From: CAYPIE01 sp964410665
GTDB lineage: Bacteria; Planctomycetota; Planctomycetia; Gemmatales; Gemmataceae
Reading direction: 5' to 3'
DNA: 64,000 nt
Assembly (NCBI GenBank): GCA_964410665.1
Contig: CAYPIE010000017.1
Location: forward strand, 22,928-86,927
Below, one piece after another: positions 9,010 to 18,529 of this stretch. Positions within the stretch are counted from its first letter, which is position 1. Every line of letters starts with the position of its first letter. Both the position numbers and the translations under genes were made by a program. The notes under the pieces are model-generated. The model searched no databases. It was not told the origin of the DNA and saw only the letters and a program-made list of their open reading frames with translations.

Positions 9010-9759
9010 ATGCACCTTTGCTGTGCACATTCACTGGGATTGGCCCGAATCGCCTGCCTGTTGCTGGGTCTGCTGGCAAGCAGCGCCCGGCTCCTGAGCC
9101 AGGAGGGAACTTTCAACAATGAACACCCCGTCGCACCCGCCCTTCACGAAGAAGACAAAGAAGACATTTGGACGATGCACTTTCGCTTTAAGAATCCACG
9201 CATCCTCACCGCCGATGTGCCCGGCCAGGGCAAAAAAATCGTCTGGTACATGTGGTATCAGGTGATCAACAAGACCGGCGAACCGCACACCTTTATTCCC
9301 GACTTTGAGCTGGTAACTGTCGATCGCAACACGCGTCACAGCGATGTGATCGTGCCCTCGGTGGAGGAGGTGATCAAGAAGTTTGAGGATCCGACTGGGC
9401 GACTGGACATCAAGAATTCTGTCACCATCATGAAAGAACCGATCCAACCGACCAAGCCCCTGTCGGTGCCGCGGGCCTATACCGGGTTGGCCATTTGGAC
9501 CGATGTCTACGACCGGGCTCCGGACACCAACAAGTTCAGTATCTTTGTCAGCGGTCTGTCCAACGGCTGGACCGAGGACGACAAGGGGGTGATTCGCCGC
9601 AAAACGTTGCAGCTGAACTTTGAGCGTCGTAGTGACAAGTTCCGCAACGCCTCCGAAGACATTTATTATTTGCCCGATCGGACCAAATGGATCTACCGGG
9701 CGGTCAGTTTCCCCAAAGACAAGGGAACGGTCGACCAGCCCAGCAATACAAAAAAATAG
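9010..9759 (+). CDS. Secreted protein of unknown function
   Basis: A 249-residue protein from the ATG at 9010, which has GGGAG 8 bases upstream and gives a clean signal peptide (LARIACLLLGLLASSARLLSQ). A longer in-frame ATG at 8971 has a GGGA too close to it. The mature protein begins with acidic residues (HEEDKEDIWTMHFRFKNPR). It has a beta-rich middle with KIVWYMWYQVINKTGEP, suggesting an immunoglobulin-like fold, and ends with DIYYLPDRTKWIYRAVSFP. No catalytic motif. Family not recognised; it resembles planctomycete conserved hypotheticals. Confidence 0.75.
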   Translation: MHLCCAHSLGLARIACLLLGLLASSARLLSQEGTFNNEHPVAPALHEEDKEDIWTMHFRFKNPRILTADVPGQGKKIVWYMWYQVINKTGEPHTFIPDFELVTVDRNTRHSDVIVPSVEEVIKKFEDPTGRLDIKNSVTIMKEPIQPTKPLSVPRAYTGLAIWTDVYDRAPDTNKFSIFVSGLSNGWTEDDKGVIRRKTLQLNFERRSDKFRNASEDIYYLPDRTKWIYRAVSFPKDKGTVDQPSNTKK

Positions 9760-9991
9760 CCATCACGAAGCCCGGGTATTGATCCTTTGACCATGCTAGC
9801 CGTCGCAATGGCGGCTGGCATCGATCCTTCGCCCTTGCCACTTCCCTTGGCATTCGCCGGCCTCCTCTGCCGCCAGGTGGCATCCCATTGTCAGGTTGCC
9901 TCACTCCGATTGCCCCGGTTTTTTCAGGATGCTAGGCTGAACGAGTTCACAACGCAGCGACTTCCCTGCCTGTTCGGAGACCTTCCCTCCC

Positions 9992-12900
9992 ATGCATTCG
10001 CGATGGCTCTTGCTCGGGGCGACCAGTGTCTGTGGCCTGGTGTTGTCCCTTTGGTCCATGGCCGCCGTGGACCCGACGTCGGACCAACCTTCCGACTTCA
10101 ACCCCAAGCTCGCTCCGGCCTCGGCAGAAGCCGACCAGGCGATTGCTCGATTCAAATACGCAAACGGTCTCCAGGTCCGCACCTGGGCCGCGGAGCCGTT
10201 GTTGGCCCATCCGGTGGCTTTTTGTCTGGATGAACAGGGACGTGTGTATGTGGCCGAGACGTTTCGCCACAGCGATGGCGGAGCCACCGATAATCGCGAC
10301 CACAAGGTTTGGCTGGAGGACGACCTCGCCTCACGTACGGTTGCCGATCGCGTGGCCATGTTCAAGAAGTTTCTCGGGGAGAAGTTTGTCGACTATACCA
10401 CCCAGCATGAGCGTATTCGCCTGGTCGAAGACATCAATGGCGATGGCAAAGCCGACAAAGCAACGGTCTTCGCCGATGGCTTCAAAGACCCCGCCGCTGG
10501 GATCGGTGCGGGGGTGCTTGCCCGCGCCGGCGACGTCTACTTTACCTGCATTCCAGACCTCTGGCGGCTCAAAGATACCAACCAGAACGGCCATGCCGAG
10601 GTCCGCGAAAAGCTCTCCACCGGCTATGGCGTGCATGTCGCCTTCCTCGGGCATGACCTGCATGGCCTACGGATGGGACCCGATGGCAAGCTCTACTTCA
10701 GCATCGGCGACCGCGGCCTAAACGTGGTCAACCAGGAAGGCAAGCGCCTGTTCTACCCGGACACCGGATCGATCCTGCGCTGTAATCCCGACGGCTCGGA
10801 GCTGGAAGTAATTGCCATCGGCCTGCGCAACCCCCAAGAGCTGGCCTTTGACGCCTACGGACGCCTGTTCACCGGTGACAACAACTCCGACTCCGGTGAC
10901 AAGGCCCGATGGGTCTATGTGGTCGAGGGGGCGGACAGCGGCTGGCGGATGTACTACCAGTATGGGTCGTCGATGAGCAACCGCGGGCCCTGGAACGCCG
11001 AGAAGATCTGGCACTTGCCCCACCCGGAGCAACCAGCTTATGTGCTGCCCCCCTGTGCACATATTACCGCTGGGCCGTCAGGACTGTGTGCCTACTACGG
11101 AACAGGGCTTGACGAGCGTTATCAGGATCACTTTTTCTTGGCGGATTTCCGTGGCTCCAGTGGCGGCTCGGGCATTACCTCGTTTGGCATTGAACCGGAT
11201 GGCGCATCCTTCAAAGTCACCGACGAGCATCCATTCATCTGGTCGATCCTGGCGACCGATTGCGACTTTGGTCCGGATGGCGCGTTTTACATTTCGGACT
11301 GGGTAGAAGGCTGGAACAAGACGGGAAAAGGACGGATCTATCGCCTGACCAACCCCACACAGGTGACCAAGCCAGCAGTCCAACAAATGCAAAAGCTGTT
11401 TGCGGAGGGTTTCGTCCACCGCTCGATCGAAGAGCTGATTGGCCTATTTGAGCATCCGGATCTTCGGGTTCGACAGGAGGCTCAGTTCGCCCTGGCCAAA
11501 CAGGGCAAGGCAGCGATTGCCGCACTACAGAGGGTGGCCAGCGAGAGTGACAACGTGTTTGCCCGTCTGCATGCCATCTGGGGGCTGGGTCAGATTGGCC
11601 GCAACCAACGCACGCTCGCGGGGCAAGCATTTGCCCCAGCGAGCAAGTTGCTCGAACATCCACACCCCGAAGTGCGCATCAACGCGATCAAACATCTTGG
11701 TAATCGCCAGTATGGCGTCACCGCGGAGCGATTGGTCCCGCTGCTGGCTGATCCCGAGCCGCGCGTCCGCCTGCATGCCAGCATCGCATTGGGCAAACGA
11801 CTCGACCAAGATGAGCAGACTCTCGGGAAGGCCTATGCAGCGATCCGCGCGTTCCTGGTCGAAAATGCCGACGAAGATGCCTACCTGCGTCACGGGGGAG
11901 TCATGGCGCTTTCGGGCCTGCCCCAGGAGCTGATCCGAAAAGCGGCCGAGGATGATGCCGCCCCGGTCCGGCTTGCTGCCCTGCTCAGTATGCGGCAAAG
12001 CAGCGATGCGGACATCGCTGGCTTCCTCAACGATGCCGATCCCAGGCTGGTGCTGGAGGCAGCCCGGGCCATCCATGATGAGAATATCGACGCCGCCTTG
12101 CCAGCCTTGGCTGGTCTAATTCGTCGCAGCCTTGAGGACACCAATCTGGGCTTCCGGGTGCTCAATGCTCACTTCCGGCTGGGTCAGCCTGAAAATGCTC
12201 GGGCACTCGCCGCCTTTGCCGCCTGGCCGACGGCCAAGGAACCACTGCGTCTAGAAGCCTTGAGTATGCTCGGGGCGTGGGCCAAGCCTGGTCGGCGTGA
12301 TCGGATTACCGGGGCGACACAAGAACTCCCCGCCCGATCGGCGGAGGTCGCAACGACGGCGTTGCGGACGCAACTGGGTCGCCTGTTTACTGGGTCGGGC
12401 AAGGTCCGTCAGGAGGCGGCCAAGGTCGCCGCGAAGCTGGGCATCCAGGAGATTAGTCCGGTTTTATTCGAACTGTTGCAGGATGCTAAGCAACCCGGCA
12501 AAGTGCGGGTGGATGCGCTGGAAGCCTTGGAAGCGCTGAAAGATCCCAAGCTGTCAGAAGCGATCGCTTCAGCAGAGCAGGCCAACGATCCCCGGTTACG
12601 CAATGCTGGACGTCGCTTGCGTGCGACCTCAAAACCTGAGGCCGTCATTGCCCAACTGGCCCAGGTAATCGCGAACCCCAAGACTTCGGTATTGGAAATC
12701 CAGGGGAGTTACCGATTGCTGGGAGGTTTGGATCAGCCCGCCGCGGACCGACTCCTTGAAGCGGGGCTCGACCGCCTTCTCGCCGGGAAAATTCTTCCCG
12801 AGGCTCGATTGGATCTGTTGCAGGCTGCCCGCAAGCGCGCGGTAAAACGACCGAGTCTCGAGCGCAAACTCGCCGCCTACAACCAAGCGCGACCCGCCAA

Positions 12901-13363
12901 CGATCCCTTGGCCGACTATCTGGAGACCTTGGCGGGTGGCGATGCCGAAGTCGGTCGTCAGATCTTTTTCAATGACGAGCAGGTTTACTGCCTCCGCTGT
13001 CACATGGTAGAAGGTGTCGGTGGGGTGGTCGGCCCGGCGTTGGATGCGATCGGCAGCAAGAAAGACCGACGTTATCTGCTCGAGGCAATTGTCATGCCCA
13101 GCGCAAACATCGCAGAGGGCTATGACACAGTCACGCTATTCTTATTGGACGGTCGCTCGGTCAGTGGTGTGCTCAAGGGAGAAAACGAGCAGCAAGTCAA
13201 ACTCATCACGGCCGAGGGCAAGATGCTGACGATTGCCAAGGAGGACATTGACCTGCGGCAAAAGGGGCAATCGGCCATGCCGGTTGACCTGCTCAAGCAT
13301 CTGCCCAAACCAAAGCTGCGCGATTTGGTTGAGTATCTGGCCAGCTTAAAAGCGAAGGAATAG
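9992..13363 (+). CDS. PVC-type haem-binding protein: beta-propeller, HEAT repeats and cytochrome c domain
   Basis: A 1,123-residue exported protein. Order seen: a signal peptide at 1-25; a membrane-bound-dehydrogenase-like beta-propeller about 50-470, with FCLDEQGRVYVAETFR, EDINGDGKADK, LHGLRMGPDGKLYFSIGDRG and GLRNPQELAFDAYGRLF; HEAT-like repeats about 480-980, with VRQEAQFALAKQGK and RVRLHASIALGKR; and a C-terminal cytochrome c domain. The haem site is Cys1000-L-R-Cys-His, a likely distal Met is in EAIVMPSANI, and a small beta domain follows (TVTLFLLDGRSVSGVLKGE). This architecture is typical of Planctomycetes/Verrucomicrobia, which carry many paralogues thought to act in periplasmic electron transfer or sugar oxidation. 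The substrate is unknown. It ends before a strong hairpin. Confidence 0.9.
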   Translation: MHSRWLLLGATSVCGLVLSLWSMAAVDPTSDQPSDFNPKLAPASAEADQAIARFKYANGLQVRTWAAEPLLAHPVAFCLDEQGRVYVAETFRHSDGGATDNRDHKVWLEDDLASRTVADRVAMFKKFLGEKFVDYTTQHERIRLVEDINGDGKADKATVFADGFKDPAAGIGAGVLARAGDVYFTCIPDLWRLKDTNQNGHAEVREKLSTGYGVHVAFLGHDLHGLRMGPDGKLYFSIGDRGLNVVNQEGKRLFYPDTGSILRCNPDGSELEVIAIGLRNPQELAFDAYGRLFTGDNNSDSGDKARWVYVVEGADSGWRMYYQYGSSMSNRGPWNAEKIWHLPHPEQPAYVLPPCAHITAGPSGLCAYYGTGLDERYQDHFFLADFRGSSGGSGITSFGIEPDGASFKVTDEHPFIWSILATDCDFGPDGAFYISDWVEGWNKTGKGRIYRLTNPTQVTKPAVQQMQKLFAEGFVHRSIEELIGLFEHPDLRVRQEAQFALAKQGKAAIAALQRVASESDNVFARLHAIWGLGQIGRNQRTLAGQAFAPASKLLEHPHPEVRINAIKHLGNRQYGVTAERLVPLLADPEPRVRLHASIALGKRLDQDEQTLGKAYAAIRAFLVENADEDAYLRHGGVMALSGLPQELIRKAAEDDAAPVRLAALLSMRQSSDADIAGFLNDADPRLVLEAARAIHDENIDAALPALAGLIRRSLEDTNLGFRVLNAHFRLGQPENARALAAFAAWPTAKEPLRLEALSMLGAWAKPGRRDRITGATQELPARSAEVATTALRTQLGRLFTGSGKVRQEAAKVAAKLGIQEISPVLFELLQDAKQPGKVRVDALEALEALKDPKLSEAIASAEQANDPRLRNAGRRLRATSKPEAVIAQLAQVIANPKTSVLEIQGSYRLLGGLDQPAADRLLEAGLDRLLAGKILPEARLDLLQAARKRAVKRPSLERKLAAYNQARPANDPLADYLETLAGGDAEVGRQIFFNDEQVYCLRCHMVEGVGGVVGPALDAIGSKKDRRYLLEAIVMPSANIAEGYDTVTLFLLDGRSVSGVLKGENEQQVKLITAEGKMLTIAKEDIDLRQKGQSAMPVDLLKHLPKPKLRDLVEYLASLKAKE

Positions 13364-13373
13364 GACCGTCACA

Positions 13374-13407
13374 GTCCCACCGCCGGAACCGACTCCGGCG
13401 GTGGGAC
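13374..13407. terminator. Strong hairpin between convergent genes
   Basis: Perfect 14-bp inverted repeat GTCCCACCGCCGGA / TCCGGCGGTGGGAC with a 6-base loop, between the ends of the haem-protein gene (plus) and the TPR gene (minus). GC-rich, without a clear U-tract; likely a shared terminator. Confidence 0.65.
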
Positions 13408-13409
13408 CC

Positions 13410-14987
13410 TCATTTCATTTGCCCGCGAAAGGGATCTGAATCCTGTCCGGGTCGCAATTCAAACGGACGTCTATCGAGGAACAGGCGAAGTCGCTCCCGG
13501 TAGGGAAATTGTTCGTTTTTGGCTAGTCGAGCAATCGCCTGCCGTTGCCAAAAGATGGCCTGACGGAAGCGTCGATTGGCGGCATAGCAGATGGCCAGGG
13601 TGTCCAGTTGCTGGGGGGTCAGTTCGCTGGTCTGCTCACACAACCGTGCGGCGACACCGAGTGCAATCCGCGGCGCGAACACGCCAGGCTCCCGACAGGC
13701 AGCCCGTAGACGGGCCAGTGCGTTGAGCGAAGATGCGTCTTGGGGTTCCAGCTGGCAAGCCTGTTCGTAGTCGGCCAAGGCGGCATGGTAGTCGCCTAGT
13801 TCCTGGATCACGCGTCCACGCAGCACATAGCCAAGCGCCAGCTCAGGAGCTTGACGAATAGCATGGTTGGCATTGATGCGGGCCAACTCGAGTTGGCCTT
13901 GTTGGTGAAACAAAATCGCCCGGGCCTGATAGAGTCGCGGTTGATGCGGGTCACGTTCCAAGCTGGCGGCGAGGTCGCGGAGGGCTTGCTCGGTTTGCCC
14001 AAGGTTGGCCAGGGCCAGCCCCCGTTGGGCATAGCCACTGGGCTCTTCTGGCTGCAAGCTAACCACATGGTTGAAGTCGGCCACCGCCTCGGCAAAGCGA
14101 TCCTCCAGCACAAATAGCAAGCCGCGATTGAAGTGCGCGGCAACATGGTCATTGCGCAGTTGGATAGCCTTTGCGAAGTCAGTCAAAGCCTCGTTGTGTC
14201 GATCCTGACAGGCGTACAGCACTCCACGGAGATTGAGGGCATCGGCATGGAAAGGGCAGAGTCGCAGGGCCCAGTCCAGGTCGTTGAGGGCTGCCTCGGT
14301 CTGGCCCGCCTCCGCATAGGCTCGACCGCGGAGGAAAAAGGTTTGCACATCGCCGGGTTGCAGCCGTAGACAGGTGGTGAAATCGGCAATTGCCTCTTGG
14401 TGGCGACCCAGGAGCTGACAGGAGACGCCGCGATAGCAGAAGGCCTGGCAATGGTGCGAGTCCAGGCCAATGGTCTGGCTGTACTCGGCAATCGCCTGAG
14501 CATGGCGGTCCATCGCGGCATAGGTGTTGCCCCGATTGAAGTGCACCCGCGCAGGTTCACCGCCACGGGCTAGCGCCTCGGCGAAGTCGGCCAAAGCCTC
14601 CTCATGGCGACCTAGCCGGGTCAGAGCAATGCCGCGGCCGTTGAAGGCATCGGGGTCGGTGGCATCGATGGCGATCGCCTGGGTATAGTCCGCGACCGCC
14701 GCCGCGTAGGAACCGCCATCGATCGCTGCGGCGGCGCGATTGTGCAGAGCCTCGACAAAACCCGGGCGAAGTCGCAGCGCCTCCGTCAGATCGGCGATGG
14801 CCCCATCCAGTTGCTGCTGCATCACCCGGACGTTGCCGCGCTGAAAGTACAGGTCTGGGTTGTGCGGATCTTGGGCAATAGCGGCATCCAGATGCAGCAA
14901 GGCTGCCGCGAAATCCAAGCGACGAAGATAGGCTTGTGCCTGCCAGGCGAAGCGATCCGCATCAGAAGCGGGCAATGGTCGATCCAT
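13410..14987 (-). CDS. TPR-repeat protein
   Basis: About 525 residues, almost wholly tetratricopeptide repeats. At least a dozen consecutive 34-residue units are visible, each with the W/Y-x-x-G/A and A-x-A pattern, for example AIADLTEALRLRPGFVEALHNRA, EALADFAEALARGG and AVADFNHVVSLQPEEPSGYAQRG. TPR arrays mediate protein-protein contacts. No other domain, signal peptide or membrane segment is seen, so it is probably cytoplasmic. The start is uncertain: the open frame reaches 15227, but its first 80 residues look non-coding. I prefer the ATG at 14987 with GAGAG upstream; an ATG at residue 64 of the longer frame (about 15038) is an alternative. It is divergent from a small winged-helix-like gene. 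Confidence 0.85.
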   Translation of the reverse strand: MDRPLPASDADRFAWQAQAYLRRLDFAAALLHLDAAIAQDPHNPDLYFQRGNVRVMQQQLDGAIADLTEALRLRPGFVEALHNRAAAAIDGGSYAAAVADYTQAIAIDATDPDAFNGRGIALTRLGRHEEALADFAEALARGGEPARVHFNRGNTYAAMDRHAQAIAEYSQTIGLDSHHCQAFCYRGVSCQLLGRHQEAIADFTTCLRLQPGDVQTFFLRGRAYAEAGQTEAALNDLDWALRLCPFHADALNLRGVLYACQDRHNEALTDFAKAIQLRNDHVAAHFNRGLLFVLEDRFAEAVADFNHVVSLQPEEPSGYAQRGLALANLGQTEQALRDLAASLERDPHQPRLYQARAILFHQQGQLELARINANHAIRQAPELALGYVLRGRVIQELGDYHAALADYEQACQLEPQDASSLNALARLRAACREPGVFAPRIALGVAARLCEQTSELTPQQLDTLAICYAANRRFRQAIFWQRQAIARLAKNEQFPYRERLRLFLDRRPFELRPGQDSDPFRGQMK

Positions 14988-15275
14988 CACGGTGAGTCTC
15001 TCATCAGAGGTTTCACACACCACAGCCAACGGTGTCATGTTAGGCGAGGCTGATCGGTTGTCACTAGTGAGTTTGCCCGGCAATCCGGAGAGAGCCAATC
15101 GGTCGTGCCGATCGGACCGGTAGCTTTTCTGCCGACGGGTCGCTTTTTCTTGTATAACCCATCCTACCGGTCTCGCTTGTCCGGAGTTGGTTGCGGTTCT
15201 TTCGGCAATGGCTGCAGACATTGCCAAACCTCACCCGATTCTCCAGTCGGACTCCCACGCGTTTTGGAGGTAGGC

Positions 15276-15554
15276 ATGCGCGACGAACGCGACCGACTTA
15301 GCGAATGGCAGGCACTGGCGGAACTGCTCGCGGACTATCTGGCCCGGCAAGGTGGCGAACGTGAGGCCTGGCTGGATCGCCCCTTGGCAATCGCGGGGCT
15401 CGATGCCCAAGAGGTCACGCGGTTACATGGAGAATTGTTAGCCTATGGCTGGTTGGAAATGCAGTTGAATCCCTCGGGGCCACGGCGGGCAGATACCGTG
15501 GCCGAGTGCTATCGTCTGACCCCGGCGGGCCGCCGTGCCGCCCTGGAACAGTAG
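15276..15554 (+). CDS. Small winged-helix-like protein
   Basis: A 92-residue protein starting at the ATG at 15276, which has GGAGG 5 bases upstream. The pattern AGLDAQEVTRLHGELLAYGWLE followed by ECYRLTPAGRRAALE looks like a recognition helix plus wing of a MarR/PadR-like winged helix, with LTPAGR a common end of such domains. It could be a DNA-binding regulator or a protein-interaction domain. It is divergent from the TPR gene and may regulate or work with it. No ligand domain is present; confidence in the fold is moderate. Confidence 0.65.
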   Translation: MRDERDRLSEWQALAELLADYLARQGGEREAWLDRPLAIAGLDAQEVTRLHGELLAYGWLEMQLNPSGPRRADTVAECYRLTPAGRRAALEQ

Positions 15555-15574
15555 GCTGTGTTAGGATCGGTAGG

Positions 15575-16990
15575 TTAGCGAAACCGGGGAGCGATCCAGG
15601 TGGTGATCTCCTTAAGGGCCGCCGGTGCGAAGGTTTCTTCGATCTTGCGATACTCCTGGGGCGTCCCGGTCTTCGCCGTCTGAAATAGGTGGTTTAACTT
15701 GGGTAATTCCTTAACCGTGACATCGGTGTTCCCCCCCGCCAGCAACGCTTGCCGGGCCTCCTGAAGGTTGGGATCGGGAGGTACCTGTCGGTCCAACTCG
15801 CCGATCAGGACTAACACCGGACAGGCAATCTTCCGCAGGGTCGTCTGCGGGTCAAAATCGATAAAATGCCGCATCCATGGGGTTTGCACCTTGCGAAACT
15901 CCGCGCGAAGTTGGGCCTCGGCCGCTTCTTTGGCGTCTTCGGGAACCTCCTGGAGTTGTTCCGCAAGCCAACGAGCAAATGCCTCCTCGATCTTGGCGGG
16001 AGATTCCTTCTTCCGAACCAGGTCGATGAATGCCTTCTGAACCGCCCGGTTTTTCTCCCTAGTTTTCTCATCCACTCCACTGGCTTCAAGGATCGCCCCC
16101 GCTTGGAGATACAGGAGTTCGTCCCCCGGGATCGCGTTGCCCGCCAGCATGACAATCAGGGCGACATCGTTGGACTGCTCGGCTGCCAACGCCGCCAAGA
16201 GTGCCCCTTCGCTATGACCTATGAGCCCGATTTTCTTGGGGTCGATGTCCTTGCGGTCTTTGAGATAGCGGACCGCTGCCAGTGCATCCTCCGCATGATC
16301 AAGCATCGTCGTCTTTTTCTGATCGCCCCCCGAGTCGCCCACCCCCCGATCGTCGAAGCGTAACACGGCAATCCCGTTGCGGGTCAGGTGGTCTGCCAAC
16401 ACCCAAAACGGTTTGTGACCAAAGATGGTCTCATCGCGATCTTGCGCCCCAGAACCCGACAACAGCACGATCGCAGGGAACGGACCGCCTTGCTTGGGTT
16501 TGGTCAAGGTGCCCCCAAAAGTGATCTGCGCCTTCGGATTGTCGAAACGGACTTCTTCAGCCGCATAGGAGAAGGGTGGCTTGGGTTCCTGCGGTCGGAG
16601 GTCCGTTTTGACCTGCTTGGTCTTGGTGAAAGTCGTCGGGATACGAAGTCCGCTTTGCTTCCACTCGCCTTTGAGCGTTTTGCCATCGGGGGAGAGTTTC
16701 CCAGCAAACTCAGCTCCAAGTTTGGGCCACTTCAGAGTCAGCGTGCCGTCTTCGAAGATCAATTTGTCAATCGGGATGCCTTTGGCTCCTTGGTCGAGGC
16801 TATCGAAGTTCCCGGTGAGCTGGCCCTCCTTGGTTTTCAAGTGCAGGACAATCCTCAGCTCAATGCCCATGGTTTTCAAAGTGCCCTCCCAGTTCCCTAC
16901 TAAGGGAGCGGGAGGCTGCTCCGCCCCGGCCAAGCCGGCGAGGAGGCTCAGGCCCAACCATGGGGCCAGCCAACGTGTCGAGGTCAACAT
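15575..16990 (-). CDS. Secreted alpha/beta hydrolase (dienelactone-hydrolase/peptidase-like)
   Basis: 471 residues from the ATG at 16990. This start has AGGAG 6 bases upstream and is followed by a good signal peptide (WLAPWLGLSLLAGLAGAEQ). Residues about 30-125 form a beta-rich domain with GNWEGTLKTMGIELRIVLHL, common in planctomycete hydrolases. The alpha/beta hydrolase domain follows: PAIVLLSGSGAQDRDE (oxyanion region), LRFDDRGVGDSGG, the nucleophile in IGLIGHSEGALLAALAA, Asp in LIGELDRQVPP, and His in LPKLNHLF. The catalytic triad is thus complete; the substrate is unknown. The same frame is open without a stop into the upstream glycosyltransferase, so part of the product may be made as a fusion. 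Confidence 0.88.
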   Translation of the reverse strand: MLTSTRWLAPWLGLSLLAGLAGAEQPPAPLVGNWEGTLKTMGIELRIVLHLKTKEGQLTGNFDSLDQGAKGIPIDKLIFEDGTLTLKWPKLGAEFAGKLSPDGKTLKGEWKQSGLRIPTTFTKTKQVKTDLRPQEPKPPFSYAAEEVRFDNPKAQITFGGTLTKPKQGGPFPAIVLLSGSGAQDRDETIFGHKPFWVLADHLTRNGIAVLRFDDRGVGDSGGDQKKTTMLDHAEDALAAVRYLKDRKDIDPKKIGLIGHSEGALLAALAAEQSNDVALIVMLAGNAIPGDELLYLQAGAILEASGVDEKTREKNRAVQKAFIDLVRKKESPAKIEEAFARWLAEQLQEVPEDAKEAAEAQLRAEFRKVQTPWMRHFIDFDPQTTLRKIACPVLVLIGELDRQVPPDPNLQEARQALLAGGNTDVTVKELPKLNHLFQTAKTGTPQEYRKIEETFAPAALKEITTWIAPRFR

Positions 16991-18430
16991 AGGTGCTCCT
17001 GACTTATGGGAAAAGCCTACCTGGTTGTTCGGAGCAGCACTCGGCAAATTTCCGGGTTTTAGCAACACCACCGTGGTGGCCGGGAACTCCTTGTGACAAA
17101 CGACTTGTCGCCGCTTGGCCGCCAGTGCCAACAGGCTGGCCCGTGCCTGGGAATCCTTGGCACTGATGACCAACCAAAAGGGTTGCCGCTGGGGCAACGG
17201 TTCCCCTTTCCAGTGGTACACCGGGGGCAGCTCATTTCGGAAGTAGTACAGATAATCCCAGTGGTTGTGCACAATGGCCTCACGGGGCTGACGGTGTCCC
17301 TGCACAAACACTGCTGCGCGATCACTGGCAATGCGCGGCCAGGGAAGGATCACCCGATAGCTGGCCCATAGCACCGGAGGCAGCAACACGACCGCAATGA
17401 CGCCGCTACGCAACATTGGGTAATTGCTGAGCCAAGACTGCAGTGGTTGGAACCCAGCGACACTCAGCAGCATGAGCCCGGGAGCCGTGAAGACTAGCAA
17501 CCGGCCGCCGGCAAAGGGATAAGCATGCAGGCAAGCCGCGAGGAAAACCGCTGCCATGGGCGTCAGGAGCATGAGCAGCCAGCCCGTACGCCCCATCCGC
17601 CCCCAGTGCCAAGTTCCCAGACAGACCAAGCCCATCAGCAGCCACCCGATGGGAAATACGGCATAATTGCCAAGGCTCAACATCGACTTGACCGTCCAAG
17701 GCAAAATCGTTCCGGGGTGGTGCCAGTCTGGAAAGTGCTTGAGCCAAAATGCCTCGAGCTCGGGATTGCGTTGGGCCTGAATCGGACCCATCATCAACGT
17801 TAAGAAGGTGCCACTCACCAGGATCGCGGACCCAGCCAGCACCAACCCGTTGACCCACGACCGTTCAGCAACGATCCGCACCAACCAGGCCAGCATCAGC
17901 CCTGCGATGACAAAGCAAGCCGGGTAGCTTAGCGACAACCCAACTGGGCACAAAATGCCGCTGAGCAACAGCCATGGACGTAATCGCTGATGCTCGCTGG
18001 CCAGGTAAAGCTGCAGCCCCAGCACGGCAATGAATACATCCAGGGCATATGGTTTACACTCTACGCTATGCCACAAGAGCCGATCCGACACGGCGAACAA
18101 AAGTACCGCACACCAGGCCGCTCGGCCCAACATCCGCCGCGCGACCCCTGCAAACAACAGTACGCTTGCGCAGCTCAGTACAAATGGCAGGAAGCGCAAC
18201 ACCCACTCGGCGTCACCAGCGACCAAGCAGGCCAGACGCTCCAGCCACAGGAACAAGGGGGGCGCGGCCTGCGTATGCTCGAGCGGACCAAGCAGGCTAA
18301 GGAAATCTTTGCGGATGATGTTGATCATGATCGCTGCCTCATCGTGCCAAACCGATGGGCAGCGGAGGTAGTGGTAGAGTCGGAGCCCCAGGCCTAGGGC
18401 CACGGCTCCGCCGAGCCGGACATCTGCCAT
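16991..18430 (-). CDS. GT-C family (GT39/ArnT-like) glycosyltransferase, no stop codon before hydrolase
   Basis: A polytopic membrane glycosyltransferase of about 480 residues, starting at the ATG at 18430 (GGAGGG 9 bases upstream). The first periplasmic loop has SVWHDEAAIMINI, the Asp-Glu catalytic signature of polyprenyl-phosphate-sugar-dependent GT-C enzymes. About 9-11 hydrophobic helices follow, for example LFLWLERLACLVAG, LLLFAVSDRLLWHS and LVCLGTWHWG. A soluble C-terminal part has AIVHNHWDYLYYFRN and QPFWLVISAKDSQ. These enzymes transfer a sugar from a lipid carrier on the periplasmic side. The reading frame has no stop and continues into the hydrolase at 16990, giving a possible 951-residue product. 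Lies 99 bases downstream of an acidic unknown on the same strand. Confidence 0.85.
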
Positions 18431-18529
18431 GCTGCGAGTCCCTCCAGCGCGTCCATGCGACCGGGTCGGTGGCATCATCTCCATTTTGCCCGCTCGGCAC
18501 AAGCACAGCTTCGCGCTAGCTGATCCCGC

